A DNA stretch of 64,000 bases, taken from positions 216,783-280,782 of the forward strand of contig NZ_PFGL01000001.1 of NCBI RefSeq assembly GCF_002783505.1, given 5' to 3'. A program made the translations under genes and the position numbers. Positions 27,512 to 37,511 of the stretch are shown piece after piece. The stretch comes from Shewanella sp. CG12_big_fil_rev_8_21_14_0_65_47_15 (GTDB lineage Bacteria; Pseudomonadota; Gammaproteobacteria; Enterobacterales; Shewanellaceae). Positions within the stretch are counted from its first letter, which is position 1. Every line of letters begins with the position of its first letter. The notes below the pieces were generated by a model, which was given only the letters and a program-made list of their open reading frames with translations, searched no databases and was not told the DNA's origin.

Positions 27512-27717
27512 CTAACGATCCGCAGGATGGTTAACGCCATCATTCGTGGGCACATTGTCTAGTTCGAATGGATTGACGCCTTCGAGGCAACCAATGTTGT
27601 AGCCATACTCATGGGGATTGGAACGCCGCTGGTGATGGGTGTAAATACCACGGCACCGCAATGGCAAGACGCTGTATGTTTTGGTTGAATAAGGGTTTTA
27701 CCCACTTGTTTAATCAC
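27512..27717 (-). pseudogene. GFA family (glutathione-dependent formaldehyde-activating) protein, internally deleted
   Basis: From GTG 27717 the frame gives the N-terminal zinc motif CHCGAVVFT. After a shift to another frame it gives the family's C-terminal segment THHQRRSNPHEYGYNIGCLE, then GVNPFELDNVP, to a stop at 27512. The central part (about 50 residues with two further zinc cysteines) is gone. This is the first of three adjacent dead genes on this strand. Confidence 0.75.
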
Positions 27718-27873
27718 ACTCGACTCCTTGTTTCGCTTAATGTTATCGCTAAATGCCCATAACGCTATGGCTTGTCGCTTGTTCTTTATACTGCTAGTCT
27801 GACCATCTTAAACGAGCGTTTCAACTCGGATTTTTATATGGGTAATTCAATGCAAAATACATCGGAAAGTACA

Positions 27874-28302
27874 ATGGAAAAATTTCTCGCACAGCATCCC
27901 ATAGTCACAGAAATACCCGTCGCCTGGGGCGAAATGGATGCCCTGCAGCATGTGAATAATGTCGTCTATTTCCGTTATTTTGAAACGGCGCGTATCGACT
28001 TCTTTAACCGCCTCTTCCCGCTAGATGCACTATACAAGTCAGGTATCGGCCCAGTGATCAGCGAGAATCAGGCCCGTTATAAGCGCCCAGTGACCTTCCC
28101 CGACACTTTATTGATTAGTGTCAGCATCAGCGATATTCACAGCGATAGATTTACCATGCATTATCAGGCTTTTAGTAAACAGCAGCAGGCTGTTACAACC
28201 CTAGGAACTTCGGTCGCAGTCATGTTTAATTTTAAAACTGGCAAGAAAGCCGAACTGCCCGAAGCACTGCTGACCATTCTCAAACAACACGAACTCGCCT
28301 AA
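27874..28302 (+). CDS. 4HBT-fold acyl-CoA thioesterase
   Basis: A 142-residue hot-dog fold protein with the family motif WGEMDALQHVNNVVYFRYFE; the Asp in GEMDA and His in HVNN are the usual active-site residues. A longer frame reaches 27772, and ATGs at 27838 and 27850 are possible. GGAAAG five bases before 27874 favours the latter. It hydrolyses acyl-CoA thioesters, chain length unknown. Followed by a GNAT-like gene after 55 bp on the same strand. Confidence 0.85.
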   Translation: MEKFLAQHPIVTEIPVAWGEMDALQHVNNVVYFRYFETARIDFFNRLFPLDALYKSGIGPVISENQARYKRPVTFPDTLLISVSISDIHSDRFTMHYQAFSKQQQAVTTLGTSVAVMFNFKTGKKAELPEALLTILKQHELA

Positions 28303-28357
28303 ACTATCCGAGTCCATAGATAAATGACCATTCACTTTAAACCATAGGGAAGCATAT

Positions 28358-28621
28358 ATGTCAGATAAAGGAAATATCGAGATAGCCATTGAACATCATA
28401 TAGATAGACAACGTTTTGTGATCCCCTTCGAAGGCTATGAAGCTGTTCTGGAATACCAAATATCAGGCAAGGATATCGATTTTAATCGCACCTTTGTCCC
28501 CAACGAACTGCGCGGCAAAGGCCTCGCCGAACGCTTAGTTCGCCACGGCCTAAAGTGGGCCAAAAGCCAAGATCTCACTATCCAAGCCAGTTGCTGGTAT
28601 GTGCAGAAGTTTTTGAGATAA
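28358..28621 (+). CDS. GNAT-type acetyltransferase domain protein (YidJ/YjdJ-like)
   Basis: An 87-residue single-domain protein of the short N-acetyltransferase-like family. Central pattern DFNRTFVPNELRGKGLAERL, with R-G-K-G-L as the acetyl-CoA pyrophosphate loop, and the C-terminal CWYVQKFL stretch are typical. The substrate is not known. It may be co-transcribed with the thioesterase. Confidence 0.85.
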   Translation: MSDKGNIEIAIEHHIDRQRFVIPFEGYEAVLEYQISGKDIDFNRTFVPNELRGKGLAERLVRHGLKWAKSQDLTIQASCWYVQKFLR

Positions 28622-28711
28622 TAAACAACTTCTGCATAAATATTTTTACATTTAATTATCTAATATTAAAATACTCTACAAATGTGAGTTGTTTTTACGA
28701 GCTACCTTAAA

Positions 28712-29494
28712 ATGAATAATGATATGTTGAATGCTAAGACTGAAAAGAAAAACTTCAGGGAGTACATGTCTGACTCGAATACATTAATAAGCTTCTTACT
28801 GACATTACTAGCAGTATTAGCCCCCACATTCAGAGGTTCAGACTTTTTAAAACAGCTTATTCAACTAAATATTGATGGATTACTTTTATATCAGGCTATT
28901 TTTGCTTTTTTCGCCCTAATTGCTGCATTTGCGATATTATTCACAGTTAATCGACTAGTTAGTCATGCAAAGGTAAGAAATACGTGGCGCAGATATGGAT
29001 ATTACGTTTTTGTATTTGCCATGCTTGGCGCTCTATCTTTAAGCCTGAGAGAGTTTTACGCTCCTTCATCTTCACTTAGTAACTACTTTTTAGAGAAAGA
29101 AGAGCGTATCAACTATGCCTCAGTACAAGTAGAAGCTGGTCTAGAAATCGAATTAGAATATTGTTCTAAATCAGGTTCCCAAGTAATCTGCAATCTTGAT
29201 GTTCGTAATGTTTCAAATGAAGATTTAGAAGTCAGTGGAGTCGGTGACACCAGAATATTTGATCAAGAGAATACGAAAGCCGAATTGGAACGTATACACG
29301 TAGCAAATGAGTTCATACGGTCTTACCAAAAAATTTCACTGACCAAAAAGTCATCGACATCTTTGAAACTATTTTTCAAATACCCTACAGAATCCAATCC
29401 AACTTTAATTAAAAAACTTAGTTTTAATTTAGATTATTCTGAAGGAAGAAGAGCTTTAGCATTCCGAAACATAGCAATTACAAGCAGTATTTAA
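28712..29494 (+). CDS. Hypothetical membrane protein
   Basis: A 260-residue protein with three predicted membrane segments (about 25-45, 55-80, 95-115), then an extracytoplasmic domain of about 145 residues with two cysteines. The low GC content compared with neighbours suggests an acquired gene. No family recognised. It ends before a strong terminator. Confidence 0.65.
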   Translation: MNNDMLNAKTEKKNFREYMSDSNTLISFLLTLLAVLAPTFRGSDFLKQLIQLNIDGLLLYQAIFAFFALIAAFAILFTVNRLVSHAKVRNTWRRYGYYVFVFAMLGALSLSLREFYAPSSSLSNYFLEKEERINYASVQVEAGLEIELEYCSKSGSQVICNLDVRNVSNEDLEVSGVGDTRIFDQENTKAELERIHVANEFIRSYQKISLTKKSSTSLKLFFKYPTESNPTLIKKLSFNLDYSEGRRALAFRNIAITSSI

Positions 29495-29510
29495 TCTGAG
29501 AAATCAAACT

Positions 29511-29543
29511 AAATGAGCGCAATAGTTATTGCGCTCATTTATA
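29511..29543 (+). terminator. Terminator
   Basis: A 14-bp perfect stem (AAATGAGCGCAATA / TATTGCGCTCATTT) with a 2-nt loop lies 17 bases after the membrane-protein gene and 20 before the HPP pseudogene end; symmetric, so probably used from both sides. Confidence 0.85.
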
Positions 29544-29562
29544 AGTAATAATGTTAACTTTA

Positions 29563-30110
29563 CTAAATCCAATAAACAGGGTAGTGACGCTTGGGATCGG
29601 TGGAGAGATTATTGACCACCAACGCGACCAGCAGAAGCAAGACTGAACCTAAAAATACCGGCATTATGGCGTAGAGGAAGCCGAGTTGATGCACATTTTC
29701 ACCACCAATCAGGCGATCAATGCCGTTGCACCACCGGGGGGATGAAGGGTGCGAGTCAGGTACATTAATGCGATAGATAGAGATACGGCTAAGGCACAGG
29801 CAAGTACCATATAATCGGCAAAGACTTGGTAAACGGCGACTCCAATTAAAGCCGATAATACACTGCCACCAATCAAGTTTCTGGGTTGAGAAAACTCCGC
29901 CAGTGGTGCGCCGTACACCAGTACAGCCGAAGCACCAAAAGAGCCAATAACAAACATGGTCCCCATAAAATTGGCATTCATATGAGTCGCTAGGCTGGCA
30001 ACTAAATAGATGCCACAGAAAGCCCCAATCCATGACCACACAATCTTTTTAAGTGGTTGTCTTGGTGGACAAATATCCTTTGAACGCATGCGGGTAAAAT
30101 AGAATCTCAT
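29563..30110 (-). pseudogene. HPP family membrane protein, frameshifted
   Basis: The frame from ATG 30110 gives a typical HPP protein: four membrane segments and the family motif LHPPGGATALIA, then TGA at 29709. Shifting by one base restores the expected continuation LIGGENVHQLGFLYAIMPVF and a normal C-terminus to 29563. A single base, near 29712-29716, appears lost (GCCTGATT where GCCGTGATT would be expected). The full protein would be about 182 residues with the last membrane helix. This could be a genuine mutation or a sequencing error. Confidence 0.85.
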
Positions 30111-30233
30111 GGTTAATCCGAGCCGATAAAAATAAAACGATGCAGATTAAGTGATCTGCATCACAGTTAACGGGTCGAAAAATTAACGCTTTAGCCGCGC
30201 AATTGCAATTGCGCTGACCAAGGAGTGCGCAGA

Positions 30234-30644
30234 TTAAGCGCTTTCACCACTCAAATTAGCGAGTATTTCGCGGATATCTTCGGGGATAGGGCGACTTTTT
30301 TCACAGCGGTAGTCGTAATGTACTAAGGTGGTTTTCACTTCAGCGGTCTTGTTACCCGCTTGCCAACAGCTTTGGGTCAGCTCGAAGCTACTATTACCGA
30401 TGCGACTCACATAGGTTTTTATCGTCACACTCTTACCGTAGTAAGTTGGGGCGATAAATGCCACGGTAAAACCCGCAACGATAAGATTCCATTGGTGTAA
30501 ATCCAGTTCTGGGTTAAAAATCTCGAAAATCGGCGCGCGAGCGGTCTCGCACCATACGGGGATCACTGTGTTGTTAATGTGTCCTAGACCATCAATTTCG
30601 GTAAATCTTGGGTGGATTTCTAGGCTGTATTCGGTGGCTGACAT
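30234..30644 (-). CDS. 4HBT-fold acyl-CoA thioesterase
   Basis: A 136-residue hot-dog thioesterase with FTEIDGLGHINNTVIPVWCE (Asp and His at the family's active-site positions), distinct from the one at 27874. Cytoplasmic hydrolysis of acyl-CoA is the expected role. Monocistronic. Confidence 0.87.
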   Translation of the reverse strand: MSATEYSLEIHPRFTEIDGLGHINNTVIPVWCETARAPIFEIFNPELDLHQWNLIVAGFTVAFIAPTYYGKSVTIKTYVSRIGNSSFELTQSCWQAGNKTAEVKTTLVHYDYRCEKSRPIPEDIREILANLSGESA

Positions 30645-30751
30645 ACAAACTTCCTTTTTATTATTTTATGAATGGAAGAGCGTGGTGATTATCGCAATTA
30701 ACCCAAACCATCAAACTCATCCATTATCCTAAGCGAAACGGGTTCTAGCAT

Positions 30752-33211
30752 CTAGAACTGGCAGCTCGCGGTTTCTGCGGTTTGCTTGCCATTAGCATCG
30801 TACTTTTTCATACAACCAGCCTTACCCATATCATAGATTGTTTCGTATTTGAGCTTGCCACTGCTGTCGTAGGACTTAAACACGCCATGGCTTTTAGGGT
30901 TTTCTAAGTGATAAATTGTGCGTCCTTTGGTGACGTGCGAATAATCGGAAAAACCCGGCTCTTCCTGATAAAGCACCCCTTTGATATAGCGCTTATGGAT
31001 CACATGCTGTTCATCGATACGCAGCATTTCACTCGATAACTTGCCATTCTGGTCGTAACACACTTTATCCACGGCATAATTACTGTCGAGGTTTTCGATA
31101 CAATTTATGGCACCATTATCAAAATACTCCCGCTGTATGCCACAGCGCGCAATGGCGTTATCCCAGTAATAAGGTTCACCATTCCACATTTCCCCCTCTT
31201 GTTGGCAATAGTTCCAAATATCCTTAACCTGTCCATTAGGATAGAAAGTGTAATGGGGGCCAGAGAGACGGTTATTCACTTGGTGACCATAGCTACGCAG
31301 GGAATAACCACCATCGGTGGAATAACGCAGACTTGGGCCGTATTCCTTACCCGCTTGGTAACTGGTGATATCTAATAAACGGCCATTGGAATCAAATTGA
31401 TATGCTTTATCTAACAGGCCATTAGTGTAATAGGACAATTTATATAAGTTACCGCTGCTATGGTACTCGCGCTGCTCGCCGTGTTTTATCGATGATGTTT
31501 CTGTATCTTTTTGATTGATTACCCCTTCACAATCATCTGAGTAGGGATTCTCACGCATAATACATTCGTCGTGCGAGGGCTTAAGCGTCACCGCTGCATT
31601 GAATTGATAACTCGTTAATTCAGTCAGCTCACCGCTCTGGGGATTAAAGCGCATTTGCTGGCCATCTAGCTCACCTTGGCGATAGTTTGCGATATAACTC
31701 ACTACATTCGGACTTGAATACCAAATACTCTGGCCATTGAGGCGGCCTTGATCGTATTGGCTGGCAAGATACATCACATTATCTTTATTGAATGACTTAG
31801 ACTCACCTTGGCGCAAACCATTAAGGTAACTCACCTCTGTTTTATTACCCTCGGTAAAAGTAAACACCCAAGGGCCAGTGCGTTTGCCCCCGAGGTAACT
31901 CCCTTGACCTGTACTATCGCGGTAATGCCCAACCGATATTTGTTCAATCCATGGCCCTTGTTTTACGCCTTTTTCATAGCGACCTTTAGCTCTCCCTTCT
32001 TCCAACCATTCTCCATCTTTCACGCCATTGCGATAAATGCCTTTTTCAGACAGCTTCTTCGCACCTTCGGTGCTGGAATCGTAATCTAGCGTATAGATTT
32101 CAGTTGGGCCGTCGAGCACATCCTGATTGTAGTGGGCAAAACCAAAGTTATCGGCCTCATCGAATATCGACTGTGCAATCCATTTACCTTGTTTTTTACC
32201 ATCAAGGTATTCGCCTTCCCAATAGGTTTCTCGGCTGTCGGCTTCCATCCACTTACCGACTTTTTTACCCTGCTTATAATCGCCCGAATACATCACATTG
32301 CCATTGCGGCCATCGTAGGCTGCATAAGCGCCATCGAGCACACCTTGGGCATAATGACTTTCACTGGCAAGCCCTGCCCAAGTGCTACCCATGCCCATAC
32401 TCATAAAATCGTAGGATGGGCCTGTTTTAGGAATGGCGGCACCACCGCTTTTAAGCCAATCAAAATCATCGGCCTCAAAGGCCACGCTCACCAATACAAA
32501 ACTACCGTCTTCTTCGCTATAGCCACTGCGGTCGAAGGTGGTCACTAGGCTGTATTGACGATCTATGCCTTGGGCATCTTTATCTTTGCGGGTAAGCGGA
32601 TAGCGCAGCTTATATTCGACTGCGGTCTTCACATCGACGGGGGAGCCTTCGGAATTACGATAACCCACTAAGGTCGGCTTGAGCTGAGTTGAGCCATCAA
32701 CAATCGCTTTAATGGCAGGATCTTCAATCGCATCAACATCATAAGTCATACGATATTGTTGCGGTGGAATTTGGCTTAATACTTTACGAACGCTGCCCAC
32801 AGTAAACGAGGTTAAGGTTGGCGCCACCGCATCGAGCACGGTTTGTAGGCGCGGTAACTTAGTCAGTTGGTCACCCTCAAAACCATAACCTCGCAGATGC
32901 TGACCCTCTGCATCCTTGAGCATGACGATCACTTCTTTAGTGCCGCCTTTATCAAAGTCGAGATAAAAAACCGCCACGATTTCTGCAGGACCATAATCAT
33001 CGATACGCACACCGGGCGCATCGCCATAGAGCATTTCGCTCCATACTTGATGATCTTTCTGGTAGAAGTCCAGCCATTGGCCATTGGGTAAATCCACGGG
33101 ACCGTGGACGATTTTGTCGTAATCCGCCGCCATAGCCGCAGGCAGTACGACAAAAGAAGACAACAACGCCAGCTTCACAGCAGCGCATAAATTACGAATC
33201 GAAAGTTCCAT
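30752..33211 (-). CDS. Secreted MORN/YwqK-type repeat protein
   Basis: An 819-residue protein with a signal peptide (cleaved near AMAAD, residue 29). An N-terminal region to about 270 is of no known family. Long tracts of MORN-like repeats run from about 290 to the end (GVLDGAYAAYDGRNG, QGKKVGKWMEA, DGKKQGKWIAQ, NGLRQGESKSF, NGLLDKAYQFD). The repeats (Y-x-x-G-x-x-x-G-x-W/Y) form beta-hairpin solenoids that usually mediate protein or membrane contacts. YwqK-type repeats are sometimes labelled antitoxin by annotation pipelines without evidence. Predicted periplasmic; role unknown. Confidence 0.78.
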   Translation of the reverse strand: MELSIRNLCAAVKLALLSSFVVLPAAMAADYDKIVHGPVDLPNGQWLDFYQKDHQVWSEMLYGDAPGVRIDDYGPAEIVAVFYLDFDKGGTKEVIVMLKDAEGQHLRGYGFEGDQLTKLPRLQTVLDAVAPTLTSFTVGSVRKVLSQIPPQQYRMTYDVDAIEDPAIKAIVDGSTQLKPTLVGYRNSEGSPVDVKTAVEYKLRYPLTRKDKDAQGIDRQYSLVTTFDRSGYSEEDGSFVLVSVAFEADDFDWLKSGGAAIPKTGPSYDFMSMGMGSTWAGLASESHYAQGVLDGAYAAYDGRNGNVMYSGDYKQGKKVGKWMEADSRETYWEGEYLDGKKQGKWIAQSIFDEADNFGFAHYNQDVLDGPTEIYTLDYDSSTEGAKKLSEKGIYRNGVKDGEWLEEGRAKGRYEKGVKQGPWIEQISVGHYRDSTGQGSYLGGKRTGPWVFTFTEGNKTEVSYLNGLRQGESKSFNKDNVMYLASQYDQGRLNGQSIWYSSPNVVSYIANYRQGELDGQQMRFNPQSGELTELTSYQFNAAVTLKPSHDECIMRENPYSDDCEGVINQKDTETSSIKHGEQREYHSSGNLYKLSYYTNGLLDKAYQFDSNGRLLDITSYQAGKEYGPSLRYSTDGGYSLRSYGHQVNNRLSGPHYTFYPNGQVKDIWNYCQQEGEMWNGEPYYWDNAIARCGIQREYFDNGAINCIENLDSNYAVDKVCYDQNGKLSSEMLRIDEQHVIHKRYIKGVLYQEEPGFSDYSHVTKGRTIYHLENPKSHGVFKSYDSSGKLKYETIYDMGKAGCMKKYDANGKQTAETASCQF

Positions 33212-33305
33212 TTAACTATCCTTTATACCGACACCTTGCGCCTCGTGCGCACCAGCAAGCGCGCAAATTTTAAGCCAAGACAAGCACTTCAGGAAGTAGT
33301 AGAGA

Positions 33306-33333
33306 CAAAAAAGGCCGCGATGGCAGCCTTTCA
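33306..33333 (-). terminator. Terminator of the acyl-CoA ligase gene
   Basis: On the minus strand, AAAGGCTGCC pairs with GGCCTTT across a short loop, followed by a T tract, 20 bases beyond the stop of the ligase gene. Confidence 0.7.
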
Positions 33334-33351
33334 AGATCAAACATTTAACAA

Positions 33352-35157
33352 TCAATTATTGTACATAGCATTAATTTCATGGGCGTATTTATGGTAGATC
33401 ATCTTACGACGCAGCTTGAGCGTTGGGGTGATTAGCCCCGCTTCCATCGAGAAGGCTTCAGGCAGTAGAGTGAACTTTTTAATTTGCTCAAATCCCGCTA
33501 ACTCATGCTGCAATTGTTTTAAACGCTGCTCAAAATGCTCCACCACATGACTGTGGCGCAGCAGATCTAAAGGAGACTCATACTTCAGCCCTTTCTCCTT
33601 CGCCCACGCCTCCAGAGACTCAAATGCGGGTACGATCAAGGCGGTCACATAGTTGCGGGCATCGGCAATAATCGCCACTTGCTCGATAAAAGGACAACGA
33701 CCCACAGTGCCTTCGATCCTTTGCGGCGCGATATATTTACCGTTGGAGGTTTTCATCAGTTCTTTAATGCGATCTGTGATAAATAAATTACCATTGGCGT
33801 CAATCCGCCCCGCATCACCGGTTTTTAACCAACCGTCCTCAAAGGCGGCTGCGGTGTCTTCTGGGCGATTGTAATAGCCGCGCATCACAGTCGCGCCACG
33901 GACTAAGATCTCATCGTCCTTGCCTAACTTGATTTCGGTTTCTAATAGCGGCTGACCATTCGAGCCAGGCACCCGATTATCTAAGGTATTGCAGGTCACT
34001 GTCGCGTTGGTTTCCGTCATGCCGTAACCGCAAAGTACCGGAATACCAATCCCGTGGAAGAAGGCGCCCACATTAACATCTAACGCCGCACCACCACAGG
34101 GCATAAACTTCAGGCGACCACCGAGCACAGCTTGCAGCTTGCTGTAGACGAGTTTATTGGCAAGTTGCCATTGCAACGATAACCATAAACTGCCCTTAGC
34201 ACGGCCCTGACCGACCTCGAACTGACGTTCACCCATGCGCATAGCCCAAGCAAACAGCTTTTTACGACCGTCACTGGACTTAGCCACTTTGTCTTGCACT
34301 GCGCTATACACTTTTTCGAGGAAACGCGGCACCACGCACAAGGTATGCGGACGCACGGCACTGATTGCCTCTTTCACTCTTTGGGTGTTTTGCAGGTAGA
34401 CGTTATGTCCACCACGGCACAGCACATAGAAACTCCAACCCCGTTCAAACACATGGCTCAGGGGTAAAAAAGCTAAGGACACATCGCCCGTGCTGAAGGC
34501 CAGTTTTTGATCATGTTGACGCACGGTTGACGCCATATTGCGATAATCCAGCATCACGCCCTTAGGATCGCCCGTAGTGCCCGAGGTATAAATTAAGGTC
34601 AGTAAGTCATCGAGATTGGCTGCTTGTAAACGCTGATTAAGCTCGGCTTCTTGTTGGATCTCTTTAGCCGTGCCCGCTAACAGCGCGTCTAAATGCCAAT
34701 GCCGCTCGGCACTATCGGCAGCCAGAACCACACTCGCATCGAATACAATGATCTGCTCTAGGCTAGGACATAACTTTTGCAGCTCGCAGGCCATAGCGTA
34801 TTGCTTAGCATCGTCGACAAAAATGATTTTCGCCGCCGCATCATTCACGATAAAGCTCGCCTGCTCGAGGGTACTAGTGGGATAAATCGGCACCACAACG
34901 GCACGACTCTTAAGCGTACCTATATCGGCACAAGTCCACTGCGGGCAATTTTGCGCTAGGATAACGCAACGGTCTTGCACTTGTACGCCAAACTCAATCA
35001 ATAACTGTGCAATCTTGCTACTGATCTGATCGAATGCTTGCCAGCTGACCCTATGCCAAGGTGCAGCCATTTCAAAACCTTCCAGCGCTATTGCGTCCTT
35101 TAGGGACTGACTCTGCTGCTGTAAGAGTCGAATTACATGATATTGTTCGAGAGACAT
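33352..35157 (-). CDS. Long-chain acyl-CoA synthetase (AMP-forming)
   Basis: A 601-residue adenylate-forming enzyme with the P-loop YTSGTTGDPKGVM (about residues 180-192), GYGMTETNATVTC, the TGDAGRID motif and the C-terminal catalytic lysine region NGKYIAPQRIE. The family activates long-chain fatty acids with ATP and CoA at the inner face of the membrane. The ATG at 35157, six bases after GGTGAG, is preferred over an upstream start at 35202 because the sequence then begins MSLEQYHVIRLLQ. Not adjacent to beta-oxidation genes. Confidence 0.92.
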   Translation of the reverse strand: MSLEQYHVIRLLQQQSQSLKDAIALEGFEMAAPWHRVSWQAFDQISSKIAQLLIEFGVQVQDRCVILAQNCPQWTCADIGTLKSRAVVVPIYPTSTLEQASFIVNDAAAKIIFVDDAKQYAMACELQKLCPSLEQIIVFDASVVLAADSAERHWHLDALLAGTAKEIQQEAELNQRLQAANLDDLLTLIYTSGTTGDPKGVMLDYRNMASTVRQHDQKLAFSTGDVSLAFLPLSHVFERGWSFYVLCRGGHNVYLQNTQRVKEAISAVRPHTLCVVPRFLEKVYSAVQDKVAKSSDGRKKLFAWAMRMGERQFEVGQGRAKGSLWLSLQWQLANKLVYSKLQAVLGGRLKFMPCGGAALDVNVGAFFHGIGIPVLCGYGMTETNATVTCNTLDNRVPGSNGQPLLETEIKLGKDDEILVRGATVMRGYYNRPEDTAAAFEDGWLKTGDAGRIDANGNLFITDRIKELMKTSNGKYIAPQRIEGTVGRCPFIEQVAIIADARNYVTALIVPAFESLEAWAKEKGLKYESPLDLLRHSHVVEHFEQRLKQLQHELAGFEQIKKFTLLPEAFSMEAGLITPTLKLRRKMIYHKYAHEINAMYNN

Positions 35158-35285
35158 AAGTGACTCACCTTTTAGCTTACAAGTGTACCGCTTTTGCAGC
35201 ATTCTACCCGATGACTAAATAAAAACTAAGAGTTTTTGCTCTAATATTATGCAAATGTCGCCCAAATCACGGGGAAAAGTCCGTT

Positions 35286-36599
35286 TCAACCGTGAATAAC
35301 ATCACCTTTCCAGAGGGTTCTCTTGCCCCAAATCAGCACGAGATTCCCCAGCAGCATTAATACAAAATCCCAAATAAACCAATCATCTAAATTGCCGCCA
35401 TCCCGTAAAGATGCAAGGCTAATAGACACCCACAGGGAATGCGCCACGACTATCATCATAGTGAGAGTGATCTGCCAAACTCGGCGACACATACTGCCAA
35501 AACCTAAGGTCAATGCGCAGGCCCAATAAGTGCTGAGCACCAGATGGCCAAGTAACGGTATATTCAGATCACCATCGAGCCAACTCAGCAGCAGAGTGCA
35601 CACCAGCACTATGCCAACCACCACATTCAGCAGCCGTTGCTGCCCACGGCAAAATGCCGCAATGAGCCCCTTTCGACCATCAAACCCAGGCATCAGCAAT
35701 AGGGTTTCGGTCGAGCGCGAACGCTGCACTCGGCTCCAATGCACCAATCCACAGCTAATCACGCTGAACTGTGCCAACAGCTGTAATACAGGGAAATTCC
35801 AATGGAATTGATGCGACAATATCCAAAGCACTATGCCGACTACAGGTAAGAGCAAGAGTAAAATCGTCAGCATAGGGCCGATAAAAAAATTGGTGGGATG
35901 CAGATATCGCTCGAAGCGACTTAAGATGCGCATAGATTGCAGATTGGGCAGCCAGAACCAGCCCATCTCGAGGCCATTAAGATAGACTGCTCTCGCCTCA
36001 GCACGCCAAGGTAAGGCGCGGCAGACACGGATTATCAACCCACCAAAAACCACCAGCGTCATCATGCTTAACCACAGGGGAATATGGGCCGCAATCGAGG
36101 AAATAAACGGCACCAACACAAACAGTAAAAACGACGCGTAAAACCACTGAGTGCTGAGTAAACAAAGCCAAATAAAGGCAAGACTCATCACCAAGGCCAA
36201 GACTAAACTGGCTAGGCTCGAGGTTAACTCCAAAGCCAAACAGCACAATACGCCTATGGCAAACACACAGGCTAACACCACCAAGCTTTGGATATAAATA
36301 TGGCGGCGATAATGGGGAATTAACTGGGAACATTCGCTCGCCATTAGACGGATAAGTTGCCAGGCCACCGCCGCCGAGCTTGAGACTATTCCCATAGAAA
36401 ACAACAGTTCAACACTGTCACTTTTGCCATTGGCTGCAGCGATACCAGCTAAGATCACTCCCAGTAAGCCGGTACCTAAAAAGCTCACACTGCCGATATC
36501 AAAGCACCAAAGGCGCAACATGCCCCTAAAAGGATTTAACCTCTGATGTGCCCTGTTTGTTGTCGCGGCGGGCATAAGGTTAAGCTCAGGCGCACTCAT
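35286..36599 (-). CDS. ABC transporter membrane protein
   Basis: A 437-residue hydrophobic protein with roughly ten predicted membrane segments. No strong family motif, but it overlaps the upstream ATP-binding gene by four bases (ATGA), so it is the permease of that exporter. Last gene of a GntR-ATPase-permease operon, a layout typical of YtrA-controlled exporters. Confidence 0.8.
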   Translation of the reverse strand: MSAPELNLMPAATTNRAHQRLNPFRGMLRLWCFDIGSVSFLGTGLLGVILAGIAAANGKSDSVELLFSMGIVSSSAAVAWQLIRLMASECSQLIPHYRRHIYIQSLVVLACVFAIGVLCCLALELTSSLASLVLALVMSLAFIWLCLLSTQWFYASFLLFVLVPFISSIAAHIPLWLSMMTLVVFGGLIIRVCRALPWRAEARAVYLNGLEMGWFWLPNLQSMRILSRFERYLHPTNFFIGPMLTILLLLLPVVGIVLWILSHQFHWNFPVLQLLAQFSVISCGLVHWSRVQRSRSTETLLLMPGFDGRKGLIAAFCRGQQRLLNVVVGIVLVCTLLLSWLDGDLNIPLLGHLVLSTYWACALTLGFGSMCRRVWQITLTMMIVVAHSLWVSISLASLRDGGNLDDWFIWDFVLMLLGNLVLIWGKRTLWKGDVIHG

Positions 36600-37459
36600 C
36601 TGTGTAGCTCCATAAACAGCTGCTCAAGATTTAAGGCTTCATTCTTTAACACACCCGCGATTGGCGCGCCGTGCCCACCTAAATCCACCAGCACTGAATC
36701 ACCCACACGACTCAATACAGTAACAGATTCGGGCAATACCGCTTCGGGGGCGAGCATGAGTAAGCGCACTTCTTCCCGTAGGGCATCGATTTCCTTAAAC
36801 AGCACTAACTCACCCTGTTTGATCAATGCCACATGGCTGGCAACCCGTTCGAGATCTGAGGTGATATGGGATGAAAACAGCACAGCAGAGCCAGACTCGA
36901 GGGCGAGATCGAACAAATCGACCATAAATTTGCGCCGCACAATCGGGTCGAGACTGGCGACGGGCTCATCGAGGATCAATAGCGCGGGCCGATAGGCCAT
37001 CGCCATAATCAAGGCTAAAGATTGCCTTTGACCAACAGATAATCGTTGCACCTGTTGGGTCACCTCTAACTCGAAACGAACCAGCCAATCCTGCTCTAAT
37101 TGCCTGTCCCAATCGGGGTAAAAACTGCGGTGTAGATCGAGGGCTCGCTCGATAGTAAAACCTTCATAACCAAAGGGTTGCTGTGGAACATAGCCAATAC
37201 GCTCCTTCAGTTGTGACGTTAGATTTTCGGGCGTTGCGCCTAAGGTAGTGATACCGCCAGCATCCGGCGCCAAAATGCCCAAGGCGCAGCGCATCAGGGT
37301 CGACTTACCCGCCCCATTTTGCCCCAATAACCCGACGACCATGCCCGCCGTCAGCGTTAACGATAAATCCTTAAGCGCCCATTTTTCACCCGCGCCTTTG
37401 CCGCGAAAGACTTTACTCACTCGGTTAAATTCAAGTATTGGGGTATGGGCTTGGTCCAT
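36596..37459 (-). CDS. ABC transporter ATP-binding protein
   Basis: A 287-residue ATPase with Walker A LGQNGAGKSTLMR, signature LSVGQRQSL, Walker B ALLILDEPVASLDP and the H-loop SSHI. The C-terminal 70 residues are an accessory domain as in drug or bacteriocin exporters. It lies between the GntR regulator (52-bp gap) and the permease. Confidence 0.93.
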   Translation of the reverse strand: MDQAHTPILEFNRVSKVFRGKGAGEKWALKDLSLTLTAGMVVGLLGQNGAGKSTLMRCALGILAPDAGGITTLGATPENLTSQLKERIGYVPQQPFGYEGFTIERALDLHRSFYPDWDRQLEQDWLVRFELEVTQQVQRLSVGQRQSLALIMAMAYRPALLILDEPVASLDPIVRRKFMVDLFDLALESGSAVLFSSHITSDLERVASHVALIKQGELVLFKEIDALREEVRLLMLAPEAVLPESVTVLSRVGDSVLVDLGGHGAPIAGVLKNEALNLEQLFMELHR

Positions 37460-37511
37460 CGAATATCATCCTTTTTATGCTATTTATCGATACGTTACTT
37501 GGGGTTGATGA

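Noticed and set aside
29563..30039. Separate 158-residue gene overlapping the HPP ORF
   Set aside because: Only its last ~55 residues make sense, as the continuation of HPP; the first part is the HPP gene read out of frame.
30752..33211. MORN-repeat protein as an antitoxin
   Set aside because: The label derives from distant YwqK similarity; there is no toxin partner and the protein has a signal peptide.
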